Positions 43,215 to 55,049 of a stretch of 64,000 nucleotides of DNA are shown one piece after another (the stretch's first letter is position 1; each line of letters begins with the position of its first letter). A program made the position numbers and the translations under genes. Location: contig NAJO01000072.1 in NCBI GenBank assembly GCA_002077065.1, positions 62,001 through 126,000 on the forward strand, read 5' to 3'. Source of the DNA: Cryoendolithus antarcticus. Taxonomy: Eukaryota > Ascomycota > Dothideomycetes > Cladosporiales > Cladosporiaceae. A model generated the notes under the pieces. That model was given only the letters and a program-made list of their open reading frames with translations. It ran no database searches and had not been told where the DNA came from.

Positions 43215-43760
43215 CGGCACAAAGCCTTGCAAGTAGTAGCAGTGCGAGCCACGAGAAGTTCGTAGACGTGCTGATACGGAAGGAAGTGGATGTCAATGCT
43301 CAAGGAGACATCTGCGGTAGCGCGCTCGAGGCGGCATCACGTGGAGGCCATGGGAAGGTAGTAAAGACGCTACTAGACAGTAAGCCGGATATCAACGCTT
43401 AAGGAGGCGTACACAGCAACGCACTCCACGCGGCGTCAGCGAGGTCAGGAAAGGATAGCGCAGATACTAGAAGTTGCAGGTGTAGATATGAATGCTCGGG
43501 GAGAATGCTTTGGCACACGCTGCAAGCGGCATCATACCGAGGGCACGCGAAGGTTGTGCAGATACTGATTTAAGCAGGAGCAGACGCCAACGCTCCGGGA
43601 GGAGAGTATTGTGATGCGCTATAGGAAGCGTTGCAGGCAGCATCATATCGAGGCCACGAGAAGGTAGTGCAAATGCTAATTGAATCAAGAACTAACGTCA
43701 ACGCTTGGGGAGGAGACTTGGCAACACGATACATACGGGGTCATCCAGGAGACACGAGAG
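43215..43760 (+). pseudogene. Ankyrin-repeat remnant (NLR-type tail)
   Basis: Degenerate 33-35 residue ankyrin units across several frames: KFVDVLIRKEVDVNAQGDIC, ALEAASRGGHGKVVKTLLDS, a stop after DINA (TAA at 43399), LQAASYRGHAKVVQILI, and LQAASYRGHEKVVQMLIESR with TNVNAWGGD. The consensus (ALQAAS.RGHEKVVQMLLEAGADVNAQGG) is that of fungal NACHT-ankyrin proteins. No NACHT domain is left upstream. Confidence 0.75.
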
Positions 43761-45351
43761 AATGGCTTGAATGCTGATGACAGGAAAGTCTGAGTCTTTT
43801 GCTGGTAACCGGATTCTGCATGAGGTTCAGTCCTTCATGTGGGGAGAAGTCCATGCTTATCCCGTCTGATATCTGTTGAACTAGTTTCGGTAATGATTGT
43901 CGACACTATTTGTCACTGTCGTGCTTCCGACCAATAAACCTAACATTCACGCTGTTCGAGCACTAAACTTAAGCGATCTGTCTGATTAAACATGAATGAG
44001 GAGAGTTTAAAGTGTTCTCATGGATGAGCTATCCAAGAGTCTGTGATTGAGCACCGCGTTCTATAAAAGATCGTTCAAGTCCTGTGATCCTAGGACACTT
44101 CTACGATTATAAGCATGCGCCACAGTCATTAGACCCCAGCCATGACATCGAAGTTTCCTGTTGTTGAGATACGGTCAAGTCCGTGAATCGGTAACCTCAC
44201 TAAATGCACCCTAAGGCACGTTGGAACACGCCACATCAAGATACTCAGTCCTTCGCCAAAACAGAATTCCCGGATCCATGTCTTTTACATCGGGTAGCTT
44301 GTCAATACTGGGGCAAGATTCTTTACAATTAAACTTCTAGCCTCGCACCTGCCGAGATACTGAGCCTTGTCCAAACGCCATTCAGCAGGGGTGAACCTGG
44401 ACAGCCATGATCAGCCATGTCAACAAGATGATCGATAGCTGAGCCAACGGGCGGAAAATTTCTTTGCTGCTCGGCCTCGTTGTAAGGAAAGTCGTGATAC
44501 TGCAGAGTGTAAGCTGCACCGGCCGAACCATCCGTTATATTCGAACAAGAGAGAGCTACCCATGATATGACTAACAGACGAAGCTGCCCAAATGCTCATG
44601 CAGCTTCGCGACGTAGGGACGCAGGTACAATTGACAAAACCTACTAAGCTTCGGTGATTAGCTCCACGAATGACGTACTTCGTCCATACCCAGCGTATTT
44701 GCCTGGGTACAGCTTTCGAAATGAATGCTGCGCCACAACGCGGGCAGTCGCTGCTTATCATGTGTTTCGGATAGGCCAGCCACTTGGCGGAATCGAAAAT
44801 CCTCTTGTCCTGCGCTGTTGCCAATAGTAAGCAGACGGCGTTCTTCCATGGAGACCTTAGATTATGTACATGCAAACGATGCCTGTGTCTCATGGGCCCG
44901 TGGGTGTACATCCGTTCGAGACGAACAAGAACAGTCGGAGCACTTCCAAATGCTTAACTATACTGAGGTCGCTATGGGGCATGGGAAACGCAGTAGTTCC
45001 AAAACATAAACGTAGTATTCAGAGATGGGCTCTAGTGCCAGTTGCCCACGGGCGTCTGCTCGTTCATTGCTGGGGATCTTTGTGGCTTGGCGATGAACTG
45101 GCGCCAGAAGCACAACGGCTAGAGTGTTGCGCAGACTACGGGCGGCAGCCATGCGTCTCTTTCATGCTCTCCTCTCACTTCCATCTCTTAGCTTGCCGCT
45201 CGCTGCTCTCTGCTCACTGATATATTTATTTGCGTTTGCGCTCTTGTTTTGTTGCTGTAATCAACATTCTGCCCAAGTGAAATAACTTTTGATCATTAGT
45301 ACTCTCATATGTAGTGTCACTTCGAGCGGTGCGAATATGATGTTCTTCCAA
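43761..45351. other. No gene supported
   Basis: A minus-strand frame at 44911-44420 (ISSDCPRCGAAFISKAVP) and overlapping frames exist, but I cannot link them to a family. No mobile-element ends seen. Confidence 0.3.
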
Positions 45352-46127
45352 TTAGCTCCTGCTCAAGCAGATGATTATACAGTGACCCAACCCGGGCAAC
45401 TTCGAAGAGCTTATTGAATTCAAACGGAATGATGGATACCTTTCGGAGAAGACTGACGCTGGTGACTGAGGGGCCGCGGATGAGTCTATAAGCGAGCGCT
45501 GCGTCTCATGGCTTGACTCATAGCATGTCCTCGACACCACTATGCCGGCCTCTACACTCCAGACTGGTGTGGTGGTTTCATCTGGGGCAGAGTGTTGGCC
45601 AATAGGAACACTATCTGGGCTTGGGTAGCTTGGCATCTGATCCCAAAGTTGTGCGTCGCTCGACGTGAGGATAGAAACAGAGTCAACTGGCATGCCAATT
45701 ATGAAATTTCTCTGATCTGATAACGCCTCCATTGACGAGCAACGCTGATCGAGCCGGCTTAGCATAGCTCTCACCTATTCTTCTGCATTGACTAATGGCA
45801 AGGCTTCTGCCGCATTGCTAGAGTGTTCTATAATCTGCGTCTCCTGGGTGACCTTTGAGATGCCATCGGAGCATGTGCTGCAACTGTTGTCGAGCCTTGC
45901 TCATCACACCCGTGACTGCAGAGGCCACAAGCGGCTGGCCATCTCCAGACCGGGCCAAGCTGCCTCCACCCGACACTGCCCTGACCTTTCGCCTGCGACC
46001 AAACTTCCGACCGCCGACTTTTACACATGAGGGACGGCAGGAAGAATAAAAATAGAGCCTTCTGATCGCCGCCATCCCGCACATTGGGATCTTGTATTGA
46101 CACGGCAGAGTTTAGCGCGGGGTTCAA
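45352..46127 (-). other. Possible decayed minus-strand gene, unassigned
   Basis: Two open blocks: 46127-45818 (KARQQLQHMLRWHLKGHPGD) and 45774-45352 (DQRNFIIGMPVDSVSILTSS; LFRKVSIIPFEFNKLFEVA-like reading in another frame). Composition suggests former coding sequence, perhaps the linker of a STAND-type protein, but no signature motif is present. Confidence 0.3.
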
Positions 46128-46917
46128 AACGCGCTAGCGTACTGATTGGTAGTCGCCTCCGCCGAGCACAGTACTGCACAGATAATTGTTTGCGCAACTG
46201 ACCGACAAGCTTGGAGACAGCAGCATCTCTACTTTAGGCCAATGCCGCTGTAAAGTTCTTTTTCCTTCCATCGCTGTAGTAGCGATCAGTCTGCCGTGCT
46301 TGGTGCGCTGTCATCGAGAAATAGAATAGTTTAGCGCCGCACCTGCTAAGCTCTGAAACAGCTCAGCCTTGGCCAGTGGCTCCGTCAAGTACGTCTGTTC
46401 TTCATCGTTGCAGCAGCGAGTAGAGGTGATAGCGTGGCGTGTATGTTGTCCGCGCTCGACCCAGGGTGCGGTGTAAAGTGTGGGGTGTTTCGTGCGTTTG
46501 TCCGTCCGCGCTGCTTCCGCCTTTGAACGCGGGGCCTCCGCCGACGTGGCTCGCTGGACCGCTGCGCCGGTCGACTGGACGCCCACTCGAGGACCGTGTC
46601 TGTCTGCGTTGTCGTGAAGTGCGAGGTGAGGTGCGAGCCGTCGCGCCGCTGAGGCAAGCCCGCTGAGGCAAATTTCGAGCCGCGCGAACCCTAACTCGAC
46701 AGCCCGGTAGGTTAAGTTACGGAAGCCGTGGAGGTAGCGCATTTGTTCTTAGCTCCTATGCGCGATTGCCCCGCATAGCTACTGCATCCGTTAGTCTCGC
46801 GATCAGCCGCGGTACAGCACGCTAGAAACCCCGCAAAGCGATAAGACAACGTGGAGCTCTCATCAGTCTCTTCACCGTAGCATCATAGTTATCGCTATAT
46901 CGTCTGCGCCTACAGAT
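46128..46917. other. No gene seen; upstream of the LIM gene
   Basis: GC-rich patch at 46440-46690 with short repeated words (CGCTGAGGCAAG, CGCTGAGGCAAA at 46650-46672). The right end is the promoter side of the LIM gene. Confidence 0.35.
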
Positions 46918-49856
46918 ATGGACCCTCTCACGATCGCAACGTCAGTAGTAGGTTGTGCTCATACTGCCTGATGATTTACCACGCTAAACTCTCGATGCAG
47001 GCCAAGATAACCTCGACATGCCTAACAACAGGAAAGATCATCTACGACATATCGTGTAAATATCAAGATGCTCCGAGGAACATGGTCGCGATCTCCTCGG
47101 AGGTCGCCGTCATTAGCGCCTCGCTCTCACAGCTGCAAGCCCTTATTCTATCCAAGCAGAATCCCGAGCAGCTTCTTCGATCCAGACCTGAGCTTGCGGC
47201 CACCTTGGACACATGTCTGACCGGTTGCATGGTGCTTTTCAGCTGCCTGGATGAAGAGATACAGGAGGTCTCCCGCTGTGCCTCCGGACGGGGTACTCAC
47301 TCTTGGAGAGGGAAGATAAAGATGGTGTGGAAGCAGGAGACATTCCAGGAACTCTTGGAGAGTTTACGGGGGCAGCAGCTGGCGATCAACACATTGATAC
47401 AATTGCTCCAAATGTTTGTCCTATGCGTGGCTTGGAAAATAGCTAGGAGCTAATGTTGTAAGGGACTCGCTGATCGAAATTACGGAGCTACTCAAGCAAA
47501 GAGCACCTAGTCTCCAAGCTACGGCGGAGCGAACAAAATCGCTAAGGAGCGCGTACCCATCAGTCAAGGTTGCGACGTCTATTTACAGTCGAGCAGACCG
47601 CATAAGTGTGTACTCGGCGACCAATTCCGTGATAGCCTCATCAGAGCTGGACTTTGATTTTGACAACATTGTCTTCAACAGCGCGGTTTATCGACGTGCG
47701 CTGGCTGCAGCGAGGTGTCGCGCGCCCCCTCGACATCTTGATATAGTAGATGGCGACCTCATAGACTTCTCCGACGATGCTACTTTACGCAATGTACCGG
47801 CTAGCTACTCCGTCTCACGAGCTCCCGCACTCTGTGAAGATCTTCTAGGTCTCAGGTTTTCATCTGATGTACGTCACGCAAAGGCTTAGACCACTATGCA
47901 TTCGGCCCGATCGAGATTTGAGGGAGACCTGACTTTTTAGTACAGACTGACAAAGCGAGCTCTTTGGATGACGCCCTGATCGAGGAACAGCAGACCCGCC
48001 CTGACGAAGGACCTAAAGCACAGCTCATCCTGCATTCCAAAGTCGATGGTGAAACTGGACAGATCGACGTAGCGAAATATGTTACGACATTTCATCCACA
48101 AACTATACAGCCATGTATCAGCGCTAATTATGAAGACGAGGATATGAAACAGGCTGGGCACTTGCAAGACAACTTGCAAACAAGTCATCCCACGGAAGAA
48201 AACCCGGCAGCGCCGGGAGAATTGCGTAGTGCCTCTCCTGGCTCAGTGTCACCCAGTCCCAATGACTCGACCAATCTGGCTCCCCAGCGTACCTGCTTTA
48301 AATGCAGTGCCACTGTGGCCCGTCAGTTTATTGGAGTGTTCGGCAGGACATACCATCTTGAATGCTTTACCTGTGAAGTAGGTTGGGTCCATGTCTGGCT
48401 TAGGTTAATCTTGAGACCTCCTATCATGTTAGACGCTAATGTTGTTCTAGGACTGTGGTAAACAGGTCGCATCCAAGTTTTTTCCTTCTGGGACTCACTC
48501 GATCCACGAGTACCGGCTATGTCCGCAAGACTACTTCAAGCGCTTGAAATTGATCTGCTTCAAGTGTGAGGAGCCTCTAAGAGGCCCTTACATAACAGCG
48601 CTCAATCGAAAATACCATCTCGAACATTTTGCGTGTTTTGTTTGTCAGAAGGTGTTTGGTAAACACGAAGACTTCTTTGAGACAGCAGATGAAGTATACT
48701 GCTTGCTGGATTATGTCTCTAGAGACGACGCTCTACTCTGCAGGAGCTGCGAAATGCCAGTAATCGCCGCTTTTGTGGAAGTCGTGCGAAATGGAATAAC
48801 GCAATTCTGGCATCCCGATTGTTACGTGATCGACCAAAAATGGAATTTCCAGACTGCCGGCGTGGCCATGATCAGGCGAAACGGCGGCCTTTGGACCGAT
48901 TTGGTGGGCCGTCAGCTCGACTCCACCACCCTTGAGCAACATCTTGAGTCAAGCACGGCTAAAATCACGCGCGTAAGGACGGTTGTGTCCACGTTTGAGG
49001 AGCGATTGCTCGCGTTGATCACGGAAATCCAAAATGAAGTGTCCGTTCTGGCTAGTGCCTGGAAATTGTCACTCCTTCTGTCTGCAATCAGTATGCTCTT
49101 TACAGCTTTGGAGCGTAGACAAGAGACGCGGCTCGGAGAGAACTCGGAGGGTCAGTGAACCTGTCCCGTTGCTTCAAACCCTGCAAGGCTGACTTAGATC
49201 CAGGCCTGTCCTATACTAAAGAATCAAAGCTCTTGTGCACGAGATACGCATCGCTGCTCGAGCTTCTCTGGCAAAGACATAAGGCGGGCGCGGTTTGCGG
49301 TTTTGCGACTGAAGAGGTCTTGTTTCTCGGCACTTCGCTCGCACACTACGTAAGACTGCTTCTTCGAATTGGACTCAAAGGTACAAGCAGTGACTCCGAC
49401 CCCTTCCTGGACAGTCTATTGCCGGACAGGTTCGCAGATGAGCTCGACCTCTACAAGACTCGAATAGCCTTGCTAGCAACTAAGCAAGCGAATGAGTGCA
49501 TGGGTTGTCAAAGGCCGGTGGTGGACGCTTGTTTTCGTAGTCTGTTCTCATATCCCGAATCGTGGCATGCCGAGTGTCTATCCTGTTCGGTCTGTCATCG
49601 GTTGGGAGCGTTCGAGGGAACTTTGACTGCAGCGGAGGCCATCCCGGAGGCTAAATGTTATCATTGTGGGGCAAACCGTGGAAAAGACTCGGTTTATGTC
49701 ACCAGTCTGAAGCAACACGTTCATCTGTTGTGGGCCGGTCTGGCGCAAGCAATGTCGATGGTCGAGCTCGACTCCTCTGCTCTGCTGCAAGTAGGTATAG
49801 CAAGTTTGAAGAACTATGTCCTAGGAGAGTCGCTCAGGAGACGTCTGCCGGCCTAA
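46918..49856 (+). CDS. LIM-domain protein with fungal STAND-type N-terminal domain
   Basis: Starts MDPLTIATSV (46918-46947), the opening typical of the fungal N-terminal domain seen on STAND proteins. Proposed introns: 46948-47000 (GTAGGT...GCAG), 47414-47462 (GTTTGT...TAAG, joining LLQ-M to DSLIEITELLKQ), about 47849-47940 (least certain), and 48378-48450 (GTAGGT...CTAG, joining FTCE to DCGKQV). The N-terminal helical domain (YQDAPRNMVAISSEVAVISA) is followed by LIM zinc fingers: CFKCSATVARQFIGVFGRTYH...ECFTCEDC, CFKCEEPLRGPYI...HFACFVC, CRSCEMPVIAAFVE...FWHPDC, and a last one, CMGCQRPVVDACF...WHAECLSCSVC near 49498-49600. A frame change is needed between about 49130 and 49200 (short intron or lesion) to reach the end at 49853. 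LIM domains bind proteins; the fusion suggests a signalling or scaffold role. Mostly intact, possibly expressed. Confidence 0.7.
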
Positions 49857-50862
49857 GGCTTAGACAGGCCGTGTAGCGGCTTAGCGCTTAGTGAACGCGC
49901 GTGGACGAAGGAACTTCTCACTATACAATTGCTCGCAACGTAGAGGGAGCCCTACGCAATCACCGCCTGGACCACATGAACCGATTGATGGCACCTTGAG
50001 CGATCATGCAGATCCCGAGTACGTGCACGAATCGCTATCATAAGCGAAGAAGTATAGCGTGCGATGTCCTTGGCATAACACGCTTAAAGACCAAGTCGAA
50101 GACGAAGAAAATACGCATCTAACCCTTCTGCCGAACATCATCGAGCTGCCTCTCCATCCCGGTGGGGCTTCATCAAGTCCAACGACGCTACCAACACAGA
50201 CGCCTTGTTGTTCACCACCCAGCATATCCTGCAAAGCTGCAGGCAAGATGGAGACCACTGAGCAGTCAACCTTCATGCTAGGGCCTGCTGCATAACAGCC
50301 ACGTTACCTGGCTCCCCACGAGAACCCTCCACCGCCGTCCACAAGTGCCTTTAGAATTTGATCGATCTAGTTGTTTCACTTGCATCGGAAAGTCAGAAAA
50401 TACCGTCAGAGATGGGCCATCAAGGCGGGACCCAATAGATCGCGAGAGGATCACTGGCGCGAGCTGGCGGAACCTCATGTCTAGCGGATGTTCCTCAGCT
50501 CTCCGCCCATACCCGTACAAAATCCTACTGAGACTGACTCTAGCTAGTATCCTCTCCGAAGTAACGACGTTGCGACCGCCAAGCCCTACCGAAACCTGGG
50601 CCGCGCACGGTCCACAAACTTCAAAATTACGCCGCCACGACGGCCAAAATCACGTCACCACGATGGCCTACCAGAGTGCCGATATGGACAAGCTAACCGC
50701 GCCAAATGACCATTTCCACGTCTCCGGTTGCCCCGACCGAGCTGGACTACCCCGTGCGGGTCTCCGGCGCCTTACCGGCGTCGCGCTGCCGCCTCACGAT
50801 AGATATCGTTTCAATGCGCGAAACGGACTCCCTCGCGAATGGCCCCGCCGCACACAATGACG
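49857..50862. other. No gene supported
   Basis: Downstream of the LIM gene. A plus-strand frame at 50345-50860 looks random. No terminal repeats. Confidence 0.35.
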
Positions 50863-50868
50863 GCGACA

Positions 50869-51567
50869 TGCCGCCGGGTTTCGCTTATATCTTAGCGTAC
50901 CCAGTACTCGTATGTGCGACGTGCGGGTACTGCGTCGCTCCGGGCGCCGGGGTGAACCAGCGTCTGATGGACTACCACCGCGAATGGCCACTAAATCGCA
51001 GGCGCGACATATGCGCCTACGCATCGCGTCTCCCGCTCGCCAATCCCGCGGAGTCACTCACGAACGATCTACCTCTGCCAACTGCGCCCGCAATAGACGG
51101 CTTGACTGTACGTGCTGGATGAAAGTGCCGGAGGTTGCGGTCACCTGAGTCCCAGTGAGGCGACCATGCGCGATCACTGCCGCCCTACACACGAGTATGT
51201 CAAGGCACAAGGTCCACTATGGGACCCAATGGCCATGCAAACGTTTTCCAGCGGGGCGAGGCAGCGCTTCTTTGAAGTTGCACGCAAGGCGACAGCGCCG
51301 CAACAGGGCGGCGATAGTGACGAGGACGCAATAACTTCCGCGCTCGACAATCTGATCCGGACGGCCGAGCACAGGGAGGAAGAGGAGCATCGGCGAGCGG
51401 CGGCTCGCCTGCCCGTGGAAGTCACGGCTGCCGATAGCTCCCCGTGGCTGCGGAAGATACGATGGGGCCGTAAGTTTGCAGGTCGCAACCTCCGCACCTG
51501 TCGCGGGCTATGCTCCTGTGCTAGGCTTTGCCTAAGCTTTCTTACAGAATACCCAAGCAAGGTCTGA
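50869..51567 (+). pseudogene. OrsD/DUF3505-type gene fragment 4 (longest N-terminus)
   Basis: ATG 50869 reads MPPGFAYILAYPVLVCATCG then YCVAPGAGVNQRLMDYHREW: the OrsD lead with C-x2-C and a histidine. A frame change near 51110 leads to GGCGHLSPSEATMRDHCRPT (second zinc-finger-like unit, the Cys and His still present), then WDPMAMQTFSSGARQRFFEV, SDEDAITSALDNLIRTAEHR and the core DSSPWLRKIRWGRKFAGRNL at about 51442-51501. It ends without the helicase part. This is the best guide here to what the family's N-terminus looks like. GC-rich compared with its neighbours. Confidence 0.75.
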
Positions 51568-51612
51568 TAGCTTGCGCCAGGGCTGTAGCACATATCACAT
51601 CCTAGCCCGATC

Positions 51613-51978
51613 TCAAGCATACGGACTTCTCGACTGCGTAGGGAAGGGAGAGTTCTGTAGTAGTCGTGTTGGTAGTTGTATTGAGTTACCTTGTCTGTGC
51701 CATGGCAGGCGGCAATGGCTTAGAAGGAGGGGCGGAGGAGCGGAGGAGCATGAGGCCGAGGTCGCTAGCTTTGCCAAAAGCGTCGGGAGCGCTGAGGGGA
51801 GGTATAGAACTTGTTTAATGAGAGTGGTGGCGGCGGTGTCTGCGATTTTGTGAAGATTGGACAGGCGATCGGTCAAGGAAGTGAGGACGGTGCTTGTTTG
51901 CTTAATGATTGTGGCGAAGACGATGATGGCGACGATTGCAGAGAGGATGACCGGTGCGCGTCCTGTGGCGACTACCAT
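51613..51978 (-). CDS. Hypothetical small membrane protein
   Basis: 121 codons from ATG 51978. A hydrophobic N-terminal segment (RAPVILSAIVAIIVFATIIK) is followed by an amphipathic helical region (LTDRLSNLHKIADTAATTLI; LPSALPTLLAKLATSASCSS). This could be a one-pass membrane protein, or only the first exon of a longer gene, as the last 40 residues look random. No family recognised. Confidence 0.35.
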   Translation of the reverse strand: MVVATGRAPVILSAIVAIIVFATIIKQTSTVLTSLTDRLSNLHKIADTAATTLIKQVLYLPSALPTLLAKLATSASCSSAPPPLLLSHCRLPWHRQGNSIQLPTRLLQNSPFPTQSRSPYA

Positions 51979-52378
51979 GATATCCCACCGCTAGCTAACT
52001 TACTTTCTGTGCTTCCCAGCCACCAGAAGAATGCTGACGTTTGAAACTCGCGTCCACAGCCCGCGCAAGACGGAGGAATACAGCTACGCGTTGGTGATAT
52101 GACTTTGATGTCAAGGATGCAAGTCGCATTCTTTTGGTGCAACTAAATGGAGGAGAAAGGCAGTGTCATGGCCACGTAATCTCGCAACATGCACAGTCTG
52201 GCTGTCTTTCCTCTACTGCGATGCAAGCTTGTCTGCCTGGACTGTTTCGTTTGCAAGACGTAAACGAAGGGACCGCCAGGACCAAGGAAAGAGCTTAGAG
52301 GCAGAGCCAAGCAGAGAGGAGGAAACGAAAGAAAAGAATCACTGCATCGACCACCCTCGACCAACTCACCCCTGCGCA

Positions 52379-53778
52379 ATGGAACCCTACGCTCCCTACT
52401 TCGCCTTCCCCCTGCTGTTCAACGCCGCCCTCTACCTCTACATAGCCGCCGCCTCCTCTCAATAGCCCCACAAAACTTACTGCGCTTCCTCCCTAGCTCT
52501 ACCTCCCATCCTTCCCCTGCAAACCCATTCTGCGCATTCATGTGGCTGTACTTTCCCCCGGGTATCCTCGCCCTAGCCGGCAAATGGCTTCAAGGCCCTT
52601 GTGTGTACACTTTCCCACAACTCCGCACGTCTCCCGTAGCTAGTCATATCAGCGCTTTTCATCACTGGTTTCGACTCTGTGGCCGTTACCGCGGGGATTG
52701 TCGTTGGAGTGGCGGATTGAAGGAGACGGAAAAGGACATGTGCTGTCTACTGCTTGGCGTACGCGGTGAGGTGTCTGATTATGTTGTCAGACAACTTCAT
52801 TATCCTCTTTGCAGGTCAGATGTTTGGTGCACTTGACACAACTATCCTGTAATCCATCTTTGAGACCTGAATGATTAGTAAGTTCCGTCGGCAGGCTCTC
52901 GCGGCCATGGGCGCGGAGCTGGGTAAGATATTCGGGCTAAGCGTGACGTTCAGTAGGGTGACGGCGATCGTGGCGGGGGTGGTAGGGGTTCTGTTGTTGA
53001 GTTGGGTGGAGGCAAGGGTGGCGCCGTTCGTCGCCGCCGCGGTTACTCTGGCGGTGACGGGCTGGCTGAACTCATGACAGTGGATAGGTGGCATTTTACC
53101 CAGGCTGTCAAAGGCAAGATAGATCAGTCCAGCTGACGCTCTTCTACTAGACGGAGAATAACGGCATCGCTACCACCACGACGACTGCAGCCGACACCTC
53201 AATCTCCTACGAGAAAGCAGTTGAAGGCGCGCCTCTCGCCCCCCTCCTTACCTTCCCCCGCCTCCTTACCCTCTCCCTCGCCATGTTTGTCTTTGGAGGC
53301 TCAATGTATCTTTTCGTCTTCTCCTAGGTACCCGCCCGCATCGGATCACATGCTCTCCACCTAGCAATATCAGGCAGCACTCCAGCGCTCTTTGGCATTA
53401 TCTTCAGAAGCTTCATGTCGGCCTTGTTAATTGGCTCGCTGCTTTCCTCCTCCCTTTTAGGCAAATGCAACAATAGCGGAGAAAAGCACGCAGCGGCAAC
53501 GCGCCTTCTCTACACATCCTTTGCGCTCGCAGCGTCTGCCTTGCTACTGAATGTCCTGGTAACCAAAGAGGCAGGCGTGTTTTGGGCGTTCGCACTGTTT
53601 GAGGTGTGCGTTGGGCTGTATCACCCAATTATGTCGCGATTGAGGGCGGAGACGGTCAAAGAGAGCGTGATGGGTAGGGCGCATAAGTTGACGTGCGCGC
53701 CGTTGGATGTTTCTGTCATTGTTGCGCTGACCGCGACGAGGGAGCGTAGGTCTACCTTGTCAGTCTATCGTCATGCAT
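52379..53778 (+). pseudogene. MFSD5-type major facilitator (MFS_5) transporter, decayed
   Basis: Scattered blocks of an MFS_5 (molybdate-anion transporter-like) protein of about 480 residues: MEPYAPYFAFPLLFNAALYL (52379, first helix), KWLQGPCVYTFPQ (52585), a GQMFGALDTTIL-like block near 52815-52850, then MISKFRRQALAAMGAELGKI and FGLSVTFSRVTAIVAGVVGV (52871-52990), FPRLLTLSLAMFVFGGSMYL (53255-53315) and FWAFALFEVCVGLYHPIMSR then LRAETVKESV (53580-53670). Stops (TGA after SIFET, TAG after FVFS) and frame changes separate them; some gaps could be introns. Function when intact: oxyanion transport across a membrane. The C-terminal half is the better preserved. Confidence 0.75.
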
Positions 53779-55049
53779 AGCGTGCAGGCTATCTCTGGGC
53801 AGGAGAAGCGCATTGCGACCTTGCCTTTGCCGTATTTGGCAGGATGTCATTCATACGCTTTCTCGTAGTAAGGCAATATCTCGAGTGCTCGCACGATACC
53901 AATGTTACGATTCTGAGATCTGACGACGCCCACTTCCTACTGAAGAGAGGCTGAGTTCTGCCTAGTACTCAGTACTGCTCGACGTTCACCACACCGATCA
54001 TTCGTGATCATAGACAATCTTATAGGTATAGGCATAATGAGCACACGCAAAGGCCTAATCCCGACATCCAAAAGCTGTATTGCTGTCTACTACATCGCTT
54101 ACCGCTTTATCGGTTTTGCTGGCTACGAGGCGATCAAAGTCCTTGAGCGTAAGTCTGATCACGATCCCAAAACCCACAGAAGATCTCTGCCGCTCTCCGG
54201 GCGTATAGCCCTAATCGATCGATTTGTACTGGCATAGTACTGGACTGACGCAGAAGCCTTAGCCGGTAGCCTCACACGCGGGAAGACTTCTGTCCAAAGA
54301 CCGGACTAACACGCTGAAGCGGGGTCAGTCCCTTGAGGACTGTAGAGCTTGCGGTGTGATCGACAATCAGCCGCTCCCGTGCCGCTGCCGCAGTGGCTGT
54401 GTCTACATTGACGCGGGGTATAGAGTAAGGGTGTGAGTTCATGTCGAGGGCTCACTTCAGGCTCTCCCCAACATCTCATGACTCGACTCGACACCTAGAG
54501 GGGTAGCAAAATGAGTAAGCCACTTTTGCATTCAATTGTATGCGCGGGTACGTACTGTACAGGTTCAGCACAATGCAAGCTTTCGTCATAGCTTGAACTT
54601 CGGGACTGCGGCGCAGCAATCAGCACAGCCAGCGTAGCTGCTCAGCCTTGCACTTGCAGGCGCCACATCCATACTTGTTGAAACGCCCCTCCACCTCCGT
54701 TGTTTCTCCTGCGCTACTGCGCAGCCATCAGATCTGCTACTCTTTTTCCTTCTGGCTGATACGTATGAATAATAGTCGCCGACCTACAGCGGCCAGTCCA
54801 CTAGATCTCATGGAAGGATGCTTCTAAATCAATACCAAGTCTCCAAGGAATACACTAGGATTCGAAAGACCTGTCGGAAACACGAGCTTCGCGCAGTACC
54901 TACGACCCTACAAAGCAGAAGAAACCCACGCGTGCTTACAGCAAAAAACGGGCACACATTGGCCCAGAAGCCGCCATGGTTCAGACAACGTGCGCTACCT
55001 TGAGCTGTCTAGAGATCCTATAGCCTTTCCGTGAGTACTACGCTAACAA
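53779..55049. other. No gene supported
   Basis: A short frame at 54004-54237 is unidentified. The last few hundred bases may hold the lost 5' exon and promoter of the NLR-like gene; a GTGAGT donor-like site lies at 55032. Confidence 0.35.

Noticed and set aside
46311..46742. Minus-strand open frame of 143 codons
   Set aside because: Caused by GC-rich sequence with three overlapping long frames on both strands; no conserved feature.
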